64,000 bases of DNA from Timema cristinae. Lineage: Eukaryota; Arthropoda; Insecta; Phasmatodea; Timematidae. Under the pieces are notes generated by a model, which saw only the letters and a list, made by a program, of their open reading frames with translations, made no database searches and had not been told where the DNA came from. The translations under genes and the position numbers were made by a program. This document shows, piece by piece, positions 33,800 through 43,960 of this stretch. Numbering within the stretch: position 1 is the stretch's first letter; every line of letters begins with the position of its first letter. The DNA is taken from assembly GCA_039000515.1 (NCBI GenBank), contig JBCFYV010000100.1, forward strand, positions 52,637,433 to 52,701,432. The letters run 5' to 3'.

Positions 33800-34020
33800 G
33801 TGAAAATAAATTATATACGTTGTTGCAGAAACACTTCGCCTGAGAGAAAAAAGAAATAATACTCCATGTTACAGAAACATTGATAAAAGTGGAATATCTC
33901 TGTCCAGCAAAGAACATAACAATTAGTTTCACATTTACAACACTTGAATAATATAAATATATATTTGAGTGTAGCTCAGAAGATATTGGTTTTATAAAAA
34001 TATATTTCAAAGTCAAAGAT
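33800..34020 (+). repeat. Dispersed repeat G, partial
   Basis: GTTGTTGCAGAAACACTTCG, ATGTTACAGAAACATTG, TAGCTCAGAAGATATTGG, TTTTATAAAAATATATTTC follow the order seen at 48430-48620. Confidence 0.6.
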
Positions 34021-34027
34021 ATTGTGA

Positions 34028-34065
34028 GAGTTACACCTTGGACGATGCGGCCACCTAAGCGGCTT
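34028..34065 (-). repeat. SINE-A head fragment
   Basis: CGATGCGGCCACCTAAGCGG is the complement of the SINE-A 5' end. Only about 38 bp remains, attached to the end of repeat G. Confidence 0.5.
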
Positions 34066-36200
34066 CTTAACTTTTAATTTACCCTTGAACTATAAAAAAT
34101 TAGCTTGGAAAGTATTTTGTTAGTCTTAGTCTCCTACCTGGGGCTAAGTCACGCTTTTGATAAATGTCGTCAAGACTTAGAATGTATATGTCATAAGGTC
34201 ATTAAATGAGTACAAATTGTAATTATAGTTCTAGTTCTAAAATAAAGAATTAGTTAAGAGAGATATTTCAAAATTTAAAAAAAAAAAATTATATGTAAGA
34301 ATTGTGTTAAAAATGTATATAAAGATAGTTTTTCATATGAGTAAAAAAACTTTTCGTTTCTGAGGAAAACATATTTAATGGTATTTAAATTATGGAAAAT
34401 TTTTGAAAATGTTGTCCCAAACTATATTAGTATGTATTGTGTATTGTGTATTGTGTATTCACATAGCGCTTGAACACATTTTGTCAAAATAACACAAGTG
34501 CAAAAAGAACAAATTTTTTTTAATTCTACCAAAACGAATGGGCAATGGGCTATAGCCTCTAACATCAGCCCCCCACCCCCCAGGTTCCTGGTTATAATCC
34601 AACACCCCAGATACTGAGGTACCGAGATTTGAATTGTCAACATCTGATTGTAGTGCTTCCTTTTATGTCCAGCTGATCAATATTTGGCCATCCGGGTGTA
34701 AGAACCGCGCCAATAAAACCCGCCTCACCGATCCCACTTGGCAACAAACCCAGTTCTCCTTGACAAAGATCCGACCAAGGCTGGAGCCTTCTCCCCCCCC
34801 CCTCCTTCCCTCTCAAAGTCATCTTGTTATCTTCTGCTTTATCAAATCGTTAATGATATACGATGAAGCCAAATGTTAGATCTTGTTTTGTATATTTATT
34901 GTTTTTTATCAAGGATATTTAAAGTGTTTTTTTTAACTCATTACACCAGTATACACCTTACAAACTAGCTTAACTCTATAAAAAAAATACACAACGCCTG
35001 TTGATTTCGTAATCCCATTGTTGTGAAAGGAAGAAGCCACACTTTCACCAAAGGTAAATTTTACGCTGCGTCTAGAATCGAACTCGGTATCCTTATCTCA
35101 GTATACAGACGTACTTACCGTTTGAGTTACGGTACCTGATATCCCTCGCCTACGTGTATTTGACTGCTAGGCTTGAAACTACCATTCAAAGCTTTAAGCT
35201 AAGTCTAATTGAAGATTTATTATTAGCACAATGGATTCTTTTTTTGCTCCATATCTTTCTACCTGTCCGTACGACAAGGTTTCTTGTAAATAGCTGTAAG
35301 ACAGAATGAAGATTTTTGCACAACGCTTTGCCAGAAGCCATTTTAAAATGGTCAAAAAAACTGTCTTTTCAATGCAGTTTTTATCAAAATATTTAATATT
35401 TCGACAATGTTCAGTATTAGGAACTTTTATTAACGCTTTTTATCTCCATTAATGTTCAATCAGAAATGATCCACGTGCAATATTGTTGGTGTAAATTTAC
35501 GATTTCTAACCGACTGAATCACAGTGATTGGCGTGTGATGCACGCTCTTAAATTGAGATTGAAAAGTGCTTCAACACCCATCTTTCAAAAATAAAAAATA
35601 AATACATAGCAATACACCTCCATGGTAACTCAATTTTTGCTACATAGGAATTTTTTAATTAATACATCTTTTGATATCATGTTTAATTATTTACTAGCCA
35701 CGCCTTTTCTCTTACCGCCTGTAAACATCTTTGATCTATTGAGCGAAACATTTATTAATCTCATATTTTCCTGAAAACCAACGATAAATCAAGAGAAAAT
35801 CGTCAATTTTCGTCTTCCTCCAGTGACTACAATAGAAGTTTCTCGGGACAACTTCATCCCCTTCCAGGCTGGAAAATTATGACCGATGCGTTCGAACAAA
35901 AGGCCCGGGAACAACGTATTCACGGTGTTGTATTGACGGGGATGACGCATCGTGGACTACGTAGAGTTAGTGGTGGTTGTTGTTGAAAAGCAAGCGGGGC
36001 ACTCTAAAGGAACACCAAGAGAGGCATTGTGTGGCCGACTTCCAGGAAGTGATTAATAAAAAAGAAGTAGACTACAATGGCCGTCATAGAAACTGTTATG
36101 TTTAATATTAGTTTTAGTTTTTACTGTATTTCTTGAGAAAGTGTTCTGTAAAGTCACGCAAAGAGTCCAGTTGTACGTGATAGACTTGCAAGCTTTCATA
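34066..36200. other. No gene seen
   Basis: Includes a (TATTGTG)n run (34429-34460) and a tRNA-like minus-strand trace at 35065-35155 (A box CGTAACTCAAACGG, B box GAGTTCGATTC) that could be a single SINE-like copy. Frames on both strands around 34634-34879 have no recognisable product. Confidence 0.4.
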
Positions 36201-36204
36201 AGAC

Positions 36205-36330
36205 AAGACTCGAATGGATTGGGAAAATGACACATAAGACTCGGGAATAGAACCAATGACCTATGAATTAGTACGCTGATACTATAGCACTCAGATATCC
36301 AGGGATAGTTCCATGCTCAGATCAGGGGAG
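36205..36330 (-). repeat. Element D arm, minus
   Basis: AAAATGACACATAAGACTCG, GGAATAGAACCAATGACC, then GCACTCAGATATCC AGGGATAG follow the element D arm at 12890 (TGACACCTG, ATCGAACCCAGGACC, GAGCTATCC). The matching plus arm may be the one at 38110-38265, 2 kb away. Confidence 0.5.
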
Positions 36331-36662
36331 GTCCGAAAGTTTCTTCTAATTCGTTTCTCCATTTCAAAAAGCTGGGGATGCTCATGTGTTGTTTGCCAAC
36401 TCACGTGATTCAGTTGGTTTTTTCAAATGCCTCTTAGGTTTCGCATTCATGTAAAAGGTTTGTTGTTTATTTCAGTTGTTGAGGCGTCAAATAAATGTCA
36501 ATTGCACCATCTTACAGCTCCAAGCTAGGACTACGTGGACCAATACCAGGCCACCATATACCAAGCGTCACCCCCACCCCCTCATTCAATACGTACAGTA
36601 ACATTACCCCTTATTTTCTTACTTTTCTCTTAATATTTACGTATGTTTTTAATAAAATAATA

Positions 36663-36885
36663 TCCGCTTAGGTGGTCGCGTGGTCTAACACGCTATTCTC
36701 GCAGTACACAAGACTGTCGATGACGGGTAGACCGAGGTTCGAATTTCGGTTGGGTGTGATGAGGGTGGTCTTTCCAAAATTGGTTGCTACTCTTCCTCCA
36801 AACAAATCCGGGTACACTTCATACAAATATAACTTTCCAAATCCCTAATATTATTAGTGTAATTAGTACATTAGCATATAACATC
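36663..36885 (+). repeat. SINE-A
   Basis: Head CGCTTAGGTGGTCGCGTGGT, B box GAGGTTCGAATTTCGG, body GCTACTCTTCCTCC, GTGTAATTAGTACATTAGCA. The final GTAGTAAGACG is missing. Confidence 0.8.
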
Positions 36886-37109
36886 TCACTCCCGATTAAC
36901 CGGTGAATCGGATACAAGATTATACTCGAACCAGAAAACGTTTCTAGGTGCGATTTTCTTATTTCTTCATTTGACAACAGAAACATTGGGATCAGTTAAA
37001 TAGGGTTTTTCGTTTAAAATACTTATTTTTAAATTTTATTGCAATCTTTATAATATGGTAAAACCATTTATCTAGTATCTACTCCATTCTTTTAGATAGA
37101 ATCCAGAAT

Positions 37110-37515
37110 GGTTCCAGCTGTATTACCTACCTAAGTTAGGTGTTATCTGTGGGGTGAGACGGGCTCTTAAGACGTCTGGTTCTAGCTGTATTACCTACCT
37201 AAGTTAGGTGTTATTGTGGAGTGAGACGGGCTCTTAAGACGTCTGGTTCTAGCTGTATTACCTACCTAAGTTATGTGTTATCTGTGGGATGAGACGGGCT
37301 CTTAAGACGTCTGGTTCTAGCTGTATTACCTACCTAAGTTAGGTATTATCTGTGGGGTGAGAAGGGCTCTTAAGACGCCTGGTTCTAGCTATATTACCTA
37401 CCTAAGTTATGTGTTATCTGTGGGATGAGACTGGCTCTTAAGACGTCTGGTTCAAGCTGTATCACCTACCTAAGTTAGAATAAGAGTCGGACAGAAATTT
37501 AGGACGCCTGGTTCG
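37110..37515. repeat. Minisatellite, 68-bp unit, 6 copies
   Basis: GGTTCTAGCTGTATTACC (or GGTTCCAGC) starts units at 37110, 37178, 37245, 37313, 37381 and 37449, with a terminal partial at 37510. Each has CCTACCTAAGTTAGG and CTCTTAAGACGTCT. ACCTAAGTTAGGT and AAGACGTCTT are short palindromes. Confidence 0.95.
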
Positions 37516-38105
37516 ATTTTTTTGAAAATTTCATAGTAGTGTCATTTTCATGGCCGTAAATTTGATCTAAGGCATATTTGGTCTCTACAACCAAATATTT
37601 TCTCTTGTATAAACATTTTTTAAGGTGTATCTTCAGATTTGAAGGAGGGTTTCCAAAATTCAATCAACCGGTACGTTAACCCGAGTACAATTTCCGCTAC
37701 GCCCCAGCATAGATTTTTTTTTTCTTTCCATTTTTCACACCTCTGCCCCTAGGTGAGCGTGTTGAAGATCCTCCCTTCCCTTTTCCTTATGACGTATGAG
37801 ACGGTTCAATTTCCCGTCAATAACAAATCATCTTCTCTTCATTGCTAGAAGTTGGGGAAAGGGGAGACGGTCTTATACTAGCATAACTCCCCTTCCCCTT
37901 TTCTGTGTGGATCGGGTATTATGTGGTTTACTAAGTTACGAATGTTGCCGTTTTGGGAGGGGAGGGGTGGGGGATTGGGTTATAAAGGTTGTCAGAGACG
38001 CGGGTTGAAATCGACATTTTGGTGATCTGGTGGAGTAGAATAATTATACCAACATAACGTTCACTCAAAGACCTGTTCGCTCTCTCAACTCTATACAATA
38101 CCAAA
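37516..38105. other. No gene seen
   Basis: Mixed sequence with T and C runs near 37710. No repeat recognised. Confidence 0.4.
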
Positions 38106-38109
38106 TAAT

Positions 38110-38265
38110 TTGCGAATACGAGTCTTCAGACTCAGCTTTAAACTATTAGAGAAGAATGACCCTGAACACGGGATTAATCCTCACTGGTTCAGTGTCAAGA
38201 GCATTGGCATACTAAGACACAAGTCCAGCGTTCCATTCCCGTGTCCAGGTGTAATTTTTTTAACT
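38110..38265 (+). repeat. Element D arm, plus
   Basis: AGAGAAGAATGACCCTGAAC, GAGCATTGGCATACTAAG (A-box side), GTTCCATTCCCGTGTCCAGG, TGTAATTTTTTT match the plus arm at 60935-61030. Confidence 0.65.
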
Positions 38266-38850
38266 AATTTCAATTAAACAGAAGAATGAAGTTTTTGTGA
38301 AAACGTATTAAGTATTCGTGGCTTGTTTTGAGGGCGTTTCTAAACAGCTTAAACGATATCCGAACTTGTTTTAATTCGTTGTTTCTTGTATAAAGCGTAG
38401 TTTTGTACAAAAGTTGGCAACATGTTTGGCCCTGTTACTGTTGCACAACACCTAGTCATTTTGAAGTTTAGCTTTAGAGATGTTGGCACGAGTGTGTTTA
38501 TCTTTACATCGAACTTTGTTCATATCGATAGTTTCTTAGATCGAACTTTGGGAATATCGGTTCTGCTACTAGATCGATAGTTACTTGGATCGAACTTTAG
38601 GGATCTCGGTTCTGCTACTAGATCGATGGTTCTTCAAGTCTCCCAACTTAATCATCTTCCCCGACAATGCTGGCTGACCAACCATTAGAAACGAATGCGG
38701 TGAGGGGTTCTGATCTGAGTCTACAAGGTGTCTAGAGAAACCTGGATCCACGTCCCACGTAAGATAATTAATTTATTTAATCGTAGTATTATTATTCATC
38801 ATTTTATGAGAAAGAAGAAGTAATATTCCACTAATTCTAAAATCATCTAT
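38266..38850. other. No gene seen; short duplication
   Basis: ATCGAACTTTGGGAATATCG and ATCGAACTTTAGGGATCTCG (38540 and 38588) begin a 48-bp unit repeated about twice, each with GGTTCTGCTACTAGATCGAT. Confidence 0.5.
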
Positions 38851-38854
38851 AAAA

Positions 38855-39172
38855 AAGGTTATTTGCACATTTTATATAAAAAAATTTTGGTCGAATAAAT
38901 CAAATATTCCTCGAGTATAAACATATAGTTTAATTTTCTTCACGCGGTGATATCAACATTTGTTGAATATCTGTCAAGGGTGTCCTGGAATTTAATGAAA
39001 ACTTTTGCTCTTCATTTAAAAAGTTTCTCATCTAATGCCGCTATGCTCTTGACAGATATTCAACAACTGTTGATATCATCACATGAAGAAAATTAAACTC
39101 TTTGTTCCTAATGGAGAAATATTTGATTTATTTTGACCAAAAGAATGTTTCGATATAAAAACTACAAAAACA
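38855..39172. mobile_element. Foldback MITE, family FB1, copy 2
   Basis: Best preserved of three copies. Left arm: AATAAATCAAATATTCCTC, AGTTTAATTTTCTTCACG, GTGATATCAACATTTGTTGA, ATATCTGTCAAGG. Right arm is its complement: CTTGACAGATATTCAACAAC, TGTTGATATCATCACATGAA, GAAAATTAAACT, ATTTGATTTATTTTGACC. Arms are about 125 bp, loop about 65 bp. Target duplication not resolved. Confidence 0.8.
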
Positions 39173-39219
39173 CTGACCTTATCTCGCGTTCCCTACATTC
39201 CCACCTTATCTTCCATCCG

Positions 39220-39420
39220 AGCGGGGATATTCACATATTTACGCTAGAAGGGGTGCGTTAGTCACGAGGAAAGTTGAATTTGGCGGAAGCGTATCCAGAA
39301 TTTCCTTGAAGGGTGAGTAGAAACACCTTTAGATAAAAATAACACCCTCAGTACAACCGGTACATCGGCACAGACCCCAATATCCCCGTCATAACCGAAT
39401 TAGTCAATATCTCTGCTCAT
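39220..39420 (-). repeat. SINE-A, head missing
   Basis: GCGTTAGTCACGAGGAAAG, CACCCTCAGTACAACCGGTA, CCCCAATATCCCCGTC. Ends at the start of the next, inverted copy. Confidence 0.7.
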
Positions 39421-39421
39421 G

Positions 39422-39680
39422 GCCCATTTCAGTGACCAAACGGTCTAAGGCATCAGTCTCGTGTTAGACTGATCTGCGGAAGACGGGGAGATCGGGGTTC
39501 AAATTCTAATCAGGTCTAATGAAGGGGCTTTTTACCTGAAGGGTTTCCCACTCTCCTTCTATACAAATGCAGGTATATTACCTCTAAAATGCTTCCTTCC
39601 TCATCTATATCCAATTATAATAATTATAATATAGGCGTATAACCTGAACAAGTAGTAAGACGCGGCGATAAAAAAAACTA
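39422..39680 (+). repeat. SINE-A, full length
   Basis: Head CCATTTCAGTGACCAAACGG, TCTAAGGCATCAGTCTCG, GACGGGGAGATCGGGGTTC, body CCCACTCTCCTTCTATAC, tail CCTGAACAAGTAGTAAGACG. Head-to-head with 39220-39420. Confidence 0.85.
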
Positions 39681-40770
39681 AAAAAATATCTCTGTTGAGT
39701 GATTCGAGAGGATGTGGGTGGGGGGGGGGGGCATTTATTATTTATATTTTTCCACATCCCAAGTCCGAGTGTTTTTACAATAAATATCCACCTCATTCTA
39801 GCACTATATATTAACAGTTAAATGACCCTTTTAATAAAACGTTCGAAATAAAAGAGTGTCTGCAAGTTATAAACATTGAAATATATATACATTTTAAATG
39901 AGATGCACAATGAATTACATTTCTCAAAGTTGGCAAGATTTCCAAGGCTATAGCGTTCCTTTGTAGATATCTATAATGGAGTGCTAAGAGAGAGAAAAAA
40001 AGTGAAGGTCTTTAACAAAACGTTTTAAATTAAATAAATGAGAGACAACGTTTGTGAATAAAAACATCTCGAAGGCTACTTCCGAATTTATTTCCAAGGT
40101 TAAGGGTAAACGATCATATATTTATTTTAATTCAAACCACATGTGTGACTAATTTTAAAATACATCTTGGATTTTTATGGCTTCCCTATTGACTAGGAAG
40201 TCCATGAATAGACATTAAAATCACTTTTTTACTTTCTCATCCAAAGATAAAGTATTGTAATCGAGAAAAATTCCTATCTAGAGATTATTATGAATATTTA
40301 CGTTTAATATGCTCCCAAAACAAAATAAAAGATTAATTTTATTACTAGCTCTATCCTTAAATCTGTCTTTTTGTCTCTGGCCACATATTTTAAAACAGAC
40401 TTTCTTCAAACTTATATTTAGATGTTATATGACTATAACCCCATGAAGGTTTTTTTTTAAATTTCGGCCCCAATCTTGTTCATGTCATAGGACGGTGGGA
40501 AACTGCTCATTTTACATTTCTAAAACTATGCGACCTAGTTAAGATAATAGTTATCTTTTAACTTGCACTCAGTTTTCTGAAAATCTTTTCTAAACCCAAC
40601 CCTTGTAGAAAACACTTATGTATTCCTGGACTTGGACCCAAGCCATAGACGGTGTATGCTTATTTTTTAAAATAAAATATCCTTACTACCAGAATCTTAC
40701 CACACGCTCTAAGCCCTAGTTATTTTGATCACGCTAACTGATTTATGATAAATTTTACTTTACCTCCATT
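39681..40770. other. No gene seen
   Basis: Includes a G-run at 39720-39730. 40370-40620 resembles the non-coding repeats that carry ACAGACAGAC-like ends elsewhere, but the match is weak. Confidence 0.4.
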
Positions 40771-40773
40771 ACT

Positions 40774-41034
40774 GTTTCCAGCCTGGGTCAGTTTTTTATT
40801 CAAGCCATATATTCTCCACTACCGGCTTGCTAGGCCTCCCCTGGTTTTATATTCCTTATAATCTAACTTAAGACTAGGACAGGCACAACATCCAGTCCCC
40901 AACCGTTAATTTATCAATGTGAAAGGGTAAACCCATATTTTCATCAATGATAAATTTTCCGGCCCTACCAGAAATGGAATCTAGGACCCTTAGCTCAGTA
41001 GGCAGACAGGCTACCGGTTGAGATAAGGTGTCGG
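40774..41034 (-). repeat. SINE-C, full length
   Basis: Minus-strand copy of 29435-29697: 3' end TGTTTCCAGCCTGGGTCAG and TTTTTTATTCAAGCC, body CACAACATCCAGTCCCCAAC and CGTTAATTTATCA, head complement AGGACCCTTAGCTCAGTAGG and ATAAGGTGTCGG. Confidence 0.85.
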
Positions 41035-41224
41035 AGGGTTAATTATAATTAAAGTGTATACAAGAAGTAATGTATCAATAATTTGTATGAAGGGAAAATG
41101 TAAAAACATCTAGTAAAATGTTCCTTTACTTACCAGTGAAACGAGGCGAGTCTAGCATTCAGTCCACGTGTCCACACATGAGTGTTTCATTATTATCGTA
41201 GCTTCAGTAGAATTTTCACAGGAA

Positions 41225-41395
41225 GGAACCTTAAGAACATACAAACGTATTCTTAGTGGTCAATATTAACATTTTACCTTATTATTATTATTTCATTTAG
41301 TATTGTTAATATTTTATCAAAAGTGACAGCTTCAGATCACATGACTTGACGCATGAATACATGAAAGTAGATTTAGTAACATATAAATATGTATC
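41225..41395 (+). repeat. Dispersed repeat F, copy 2
   Basis: ACATACAAACGTATTCTTAG, TTATCAAAAGTGACAGCTTC, AGATCACATGACTTGACGCA, GAAAGTAGATTTAGTAAC. Colinear with 49925-50140. Confidence 0.65.
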
Positions 41396-41754
41396 TGGGC
41401 CGTTGACGTGTCCATTTTTGTAAATGGCAGTTATCAACTGTAACGTTTGGATTCTAGAAAATGTAAAACTGGAAATTCAATTAATTTTGATAGAATAAAT
41501 ATTCCTGTCCTAATTTTTATTCACAAATTAAAAACTCCCTTCTTTGATATTTTTTGAATTACAATTTTTTGGGACACATTCTTACTGTATAAGTTTTTTA
41601 TTTTTTTAAGTATAAAATAAATTCAGTTGATCAGAACCCTAAAAATCTCTTTGAATAAGAATCGCCTTAGATTTAAAAAAAAATTACATATGAAAAGCGG
41701 GGTTAGTGGAGGGGAGGGGGTTAAACAAGGTTTAAGGGGGTGAACCGGGGGTCA

Positions 41755-41774
41755 CGACACACAAGTTGAAAAAC
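41755..41774. repeat. hAT-like terminal end
   Basis: ACACAAGTTGAAAAACGCTG matches the right end of the element at 30395-30734. The rest of the element to the left (GGTCACGACACACAAG) is probably present but its left end was not found. Confidence 0.45.
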
Positions 41775-41915
41775 GCTGCTATAGACTGTATCCCTAAGAG
41801 TTTAATTATTATATAGTCTATTTTAATATAACAGTTTTTGGTGGGTTTTTTTTGTGTATAGGAATGAAAAAGAGGTATAATTTAAAGAAACTTTACAAAG
41901 ATTTTTTTTTGGATA

Positions 41916-42130
41916 AAATCACAAACAATACTTTTGCATTGAAATAGTTTTCGAACTTGAGACGTGTTGTGTAAATGATAACTTCCTAAGTTTCGGATGT
42001 AGTTACAACATCCAATGACCCACATGATGTATGTTGTAACAACAGCTGAAACTTAGGAAGTTAACATCTACACAGCGCACATAAAAACTTAGAAAACATT
42101 CATTTCAATTCAAACACCAGCCGCGAAAGC
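41916..42130. mobile_element. Foldback MITE, family FB2
   Basis: Inverted arms of about 95-100 bp round a 14-bp loop. Left: GCATTGAAATAGTTTTCG, TAACTTCCTAAGTTTCGG, ATGTAGTTACAACAT. Right: ATGTTGTAACAACAGCTG, AAACTTAGGAAGTTAACATC, AAAACATTCATTTCAATTC. One copy only in this window. No coding capacity. Confidence 0.75.
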
Positions 42131-42211
42131 CTTCAAAACAAATATTTTTGCAATCGACACCAACAGCATTTTACCATGATTTTAATCTTAATTTACGGGT
42201 ATTAATATTAG

Positions 42212-42470
42212 TTTTATTATCACCGTGTCTTACTAACCATTAGTGTTACAAGCCAATGTACTAAGTTGATGGTTCTAGGGACGAAGAAGGTTATATTTGT
42301 AGGAAGAGTACCCGCATTTGAGTGGAGGAAGAGTGGAAAACTAGTTTATAAAAACCACCGTCAGTACACCTGATCAAGATTCGAACCTCTATCTCCCCGT
42401 CATCGGCAGAATAGTCTACTCTTAGATTAGTGCGTTAGACCACGCGGCCACCGATGCGGTTACAGGTATT
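42212..42470 (-). repeat. SINE-A, full length
   Basis: Tail CACCGTGTCTTACTAACC, body TTTGAGTGGAGGAAGAGTGG, B box GATTCGAACCTCTATCTCCC, head GTTAGACCACGCGGCCACCG. Confidence 0.85.
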
Positions 42471-42471
42471 C

Positions 42472-42545
42472 ATAATATCAAGTGTCGGCTGTGGATCACA
42501 TGATTTGACGTATGAATACGTGAAAGTAGATCTAGTTGTTCTTCT
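42472..42545 (+). repeat. Dispersed repeat F, copy 3 (short)
   Basis: ATCAAGTGTCGGCTGTGGAT, CACATGATTTGACGTATGAA, GTGAAAGTAGATCTAGT. Abuts the head of the SINE-A at 42212-42470. Confidence 0.6.
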
Positions 42546-42954
42546 ACCTGTCAGACGAGTTTTTTTTTTAAAGGAACACAATGAAACGTTGTTGTATTTC
42601 ATGTTGAGATAGAACAAAACAACCGAAATAGTTGTTTAGAATAAACGTCGAGGATGGTACCGCCACAGGTTTTAAAAAAAATGTAAATTCGATGCGATGC
42701 TATTCACTACGTTCGTAGATTGTTAAGGTGGGGGAACTTGCAAAAGAGGCATTGGGACATTTCCCCCGCGAATAAAACATGGGCGTGTGGGAGAGATAAA
42801 AGGGGGATTTTTCGTTGTTGTAGAAGGGTGAGGGGGGGGGGGGGGATAGCACGAGTTGGTTTTGTCTCTGGAGAATCAAGACGCAAGTGGCGGTCACACC
42901 AAACATCGAACGTATTGATCGAAGTATTTGTGTGTAAATATATATTGTACCTTG

Positions 42955-42955
<1 letters not shown>

Positions 42956-43018
<63 letters not shown>
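42956..43018. repeat. (AT)n microsatellite
   Basis: Long AT run with small interruptions. Tyr/Ile frames on both strands arise from it. Confidence 0.9.
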
Positions 43019-43600
43019 GAATTTCCGTGTCAAGTAACATTGGGAGATATGAATGTTCCATAAGAGACATAGTTCCCTCGTAATAATAAAAGCCTAAATC
43101 AGCCAAGGTATTCAGAACAGTCCACAATAAGTTTACACACATGTTTGAAAGTCAGCTCTGCTTGTGTGTAGTTACAAACCAGTAACTTACATTTAGCAAA
43201 ACATCACAGTTTTTTTAAAGCTATAAGTAGGTTCGAAACGAGGACAAAGGGCTCCTTGTTTTTCGGAGTCTTTGGAGAGTGTTGAGAGGTTTTTGACAGT
43301 CGACGGCAACTGGCAAGGACCATCGAGGTAGGACTTATGTAGTTCTTGTTCTGGACGAGGTGGAGTAGTTCACTAATAGACACGTATTCAAGGACTATTT
43401 GCTAGAAAGACTGAGGCTATAACTTTCGTTCTATTTTACTATTTAGTCTATAATAAATCCATCAACACGAGTTTGACTATTTTAAACGCTCCTAACCGAC
43501 CATCCTCACCATTTGATTGGCTATCTTGACAGATTGACATGTAGTTAATGGGGAGGGATGGGGGGAGGGGCAGCGACATAAATATTTTATTATTTATTAT
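43019..43600. other. No gene seen
   Basis: Unremarkable sequence, no recognised repeat. Confidence 0.4.
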
Positions 43601-43604
43601 TCAT

Positions 43605-43850
43605 TTATAGCAACGCGTCTTACTACCCGTTTGGGTTACACGCCTAAGTACTGATCACGCTAATTTGTAATGAATGAGAAAGGTTAAATTTAGAGGGTGT
43701 TTAGCCGCATTTGCATAGAGAAATAGTGGAAAACAAATAAGGAAATAAAAAACCTCACTACATCCTAGCGGGATTCGAACCTAGCTGTCCCTGTAATCGA
43801 CAGTCCCAGTCAATTTACGATAGTGGCACCCTAAGACCTTTCATCTCAAA
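43605..43850 (-). repeat. SINE-A
   Basis: Tail ACGCGTCTTACTACCCGTTT, AGTACTGATCACGCTAAT, GAATGAGAAAGGTTAAATTT, B box GATTCGAACCTAGC. Head degenerate. Confidence 0.8.
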
Positions 43851-43871
43851 GTTTTTTTTTTTTTTAGTTTT

Positions 43872-43960
43872 GGGATATTTAACGTGCACTTTCTGATACG
43901 ACTGAATATATAAACACATGGCTTACAAACTAACCTAATTCTACAGACAAAGCATTCCAG
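43872..43960 (-). repeat. SINE-C variant 3' end
   Basis: GATATTTAACGTGCACTTTC, TGATACGACTGAATATATAA, GGCTTACAAACTAACCTAAT. Reverse of the 3' part at 32010-32105. Confidence 0.55.

Noticed and set aside
35065..35155. tRNA gene on minus
   Set aside because: Has A- and B-box-like blocks but no clean acceptor stem or anticodon arm; more likely a SINE head.
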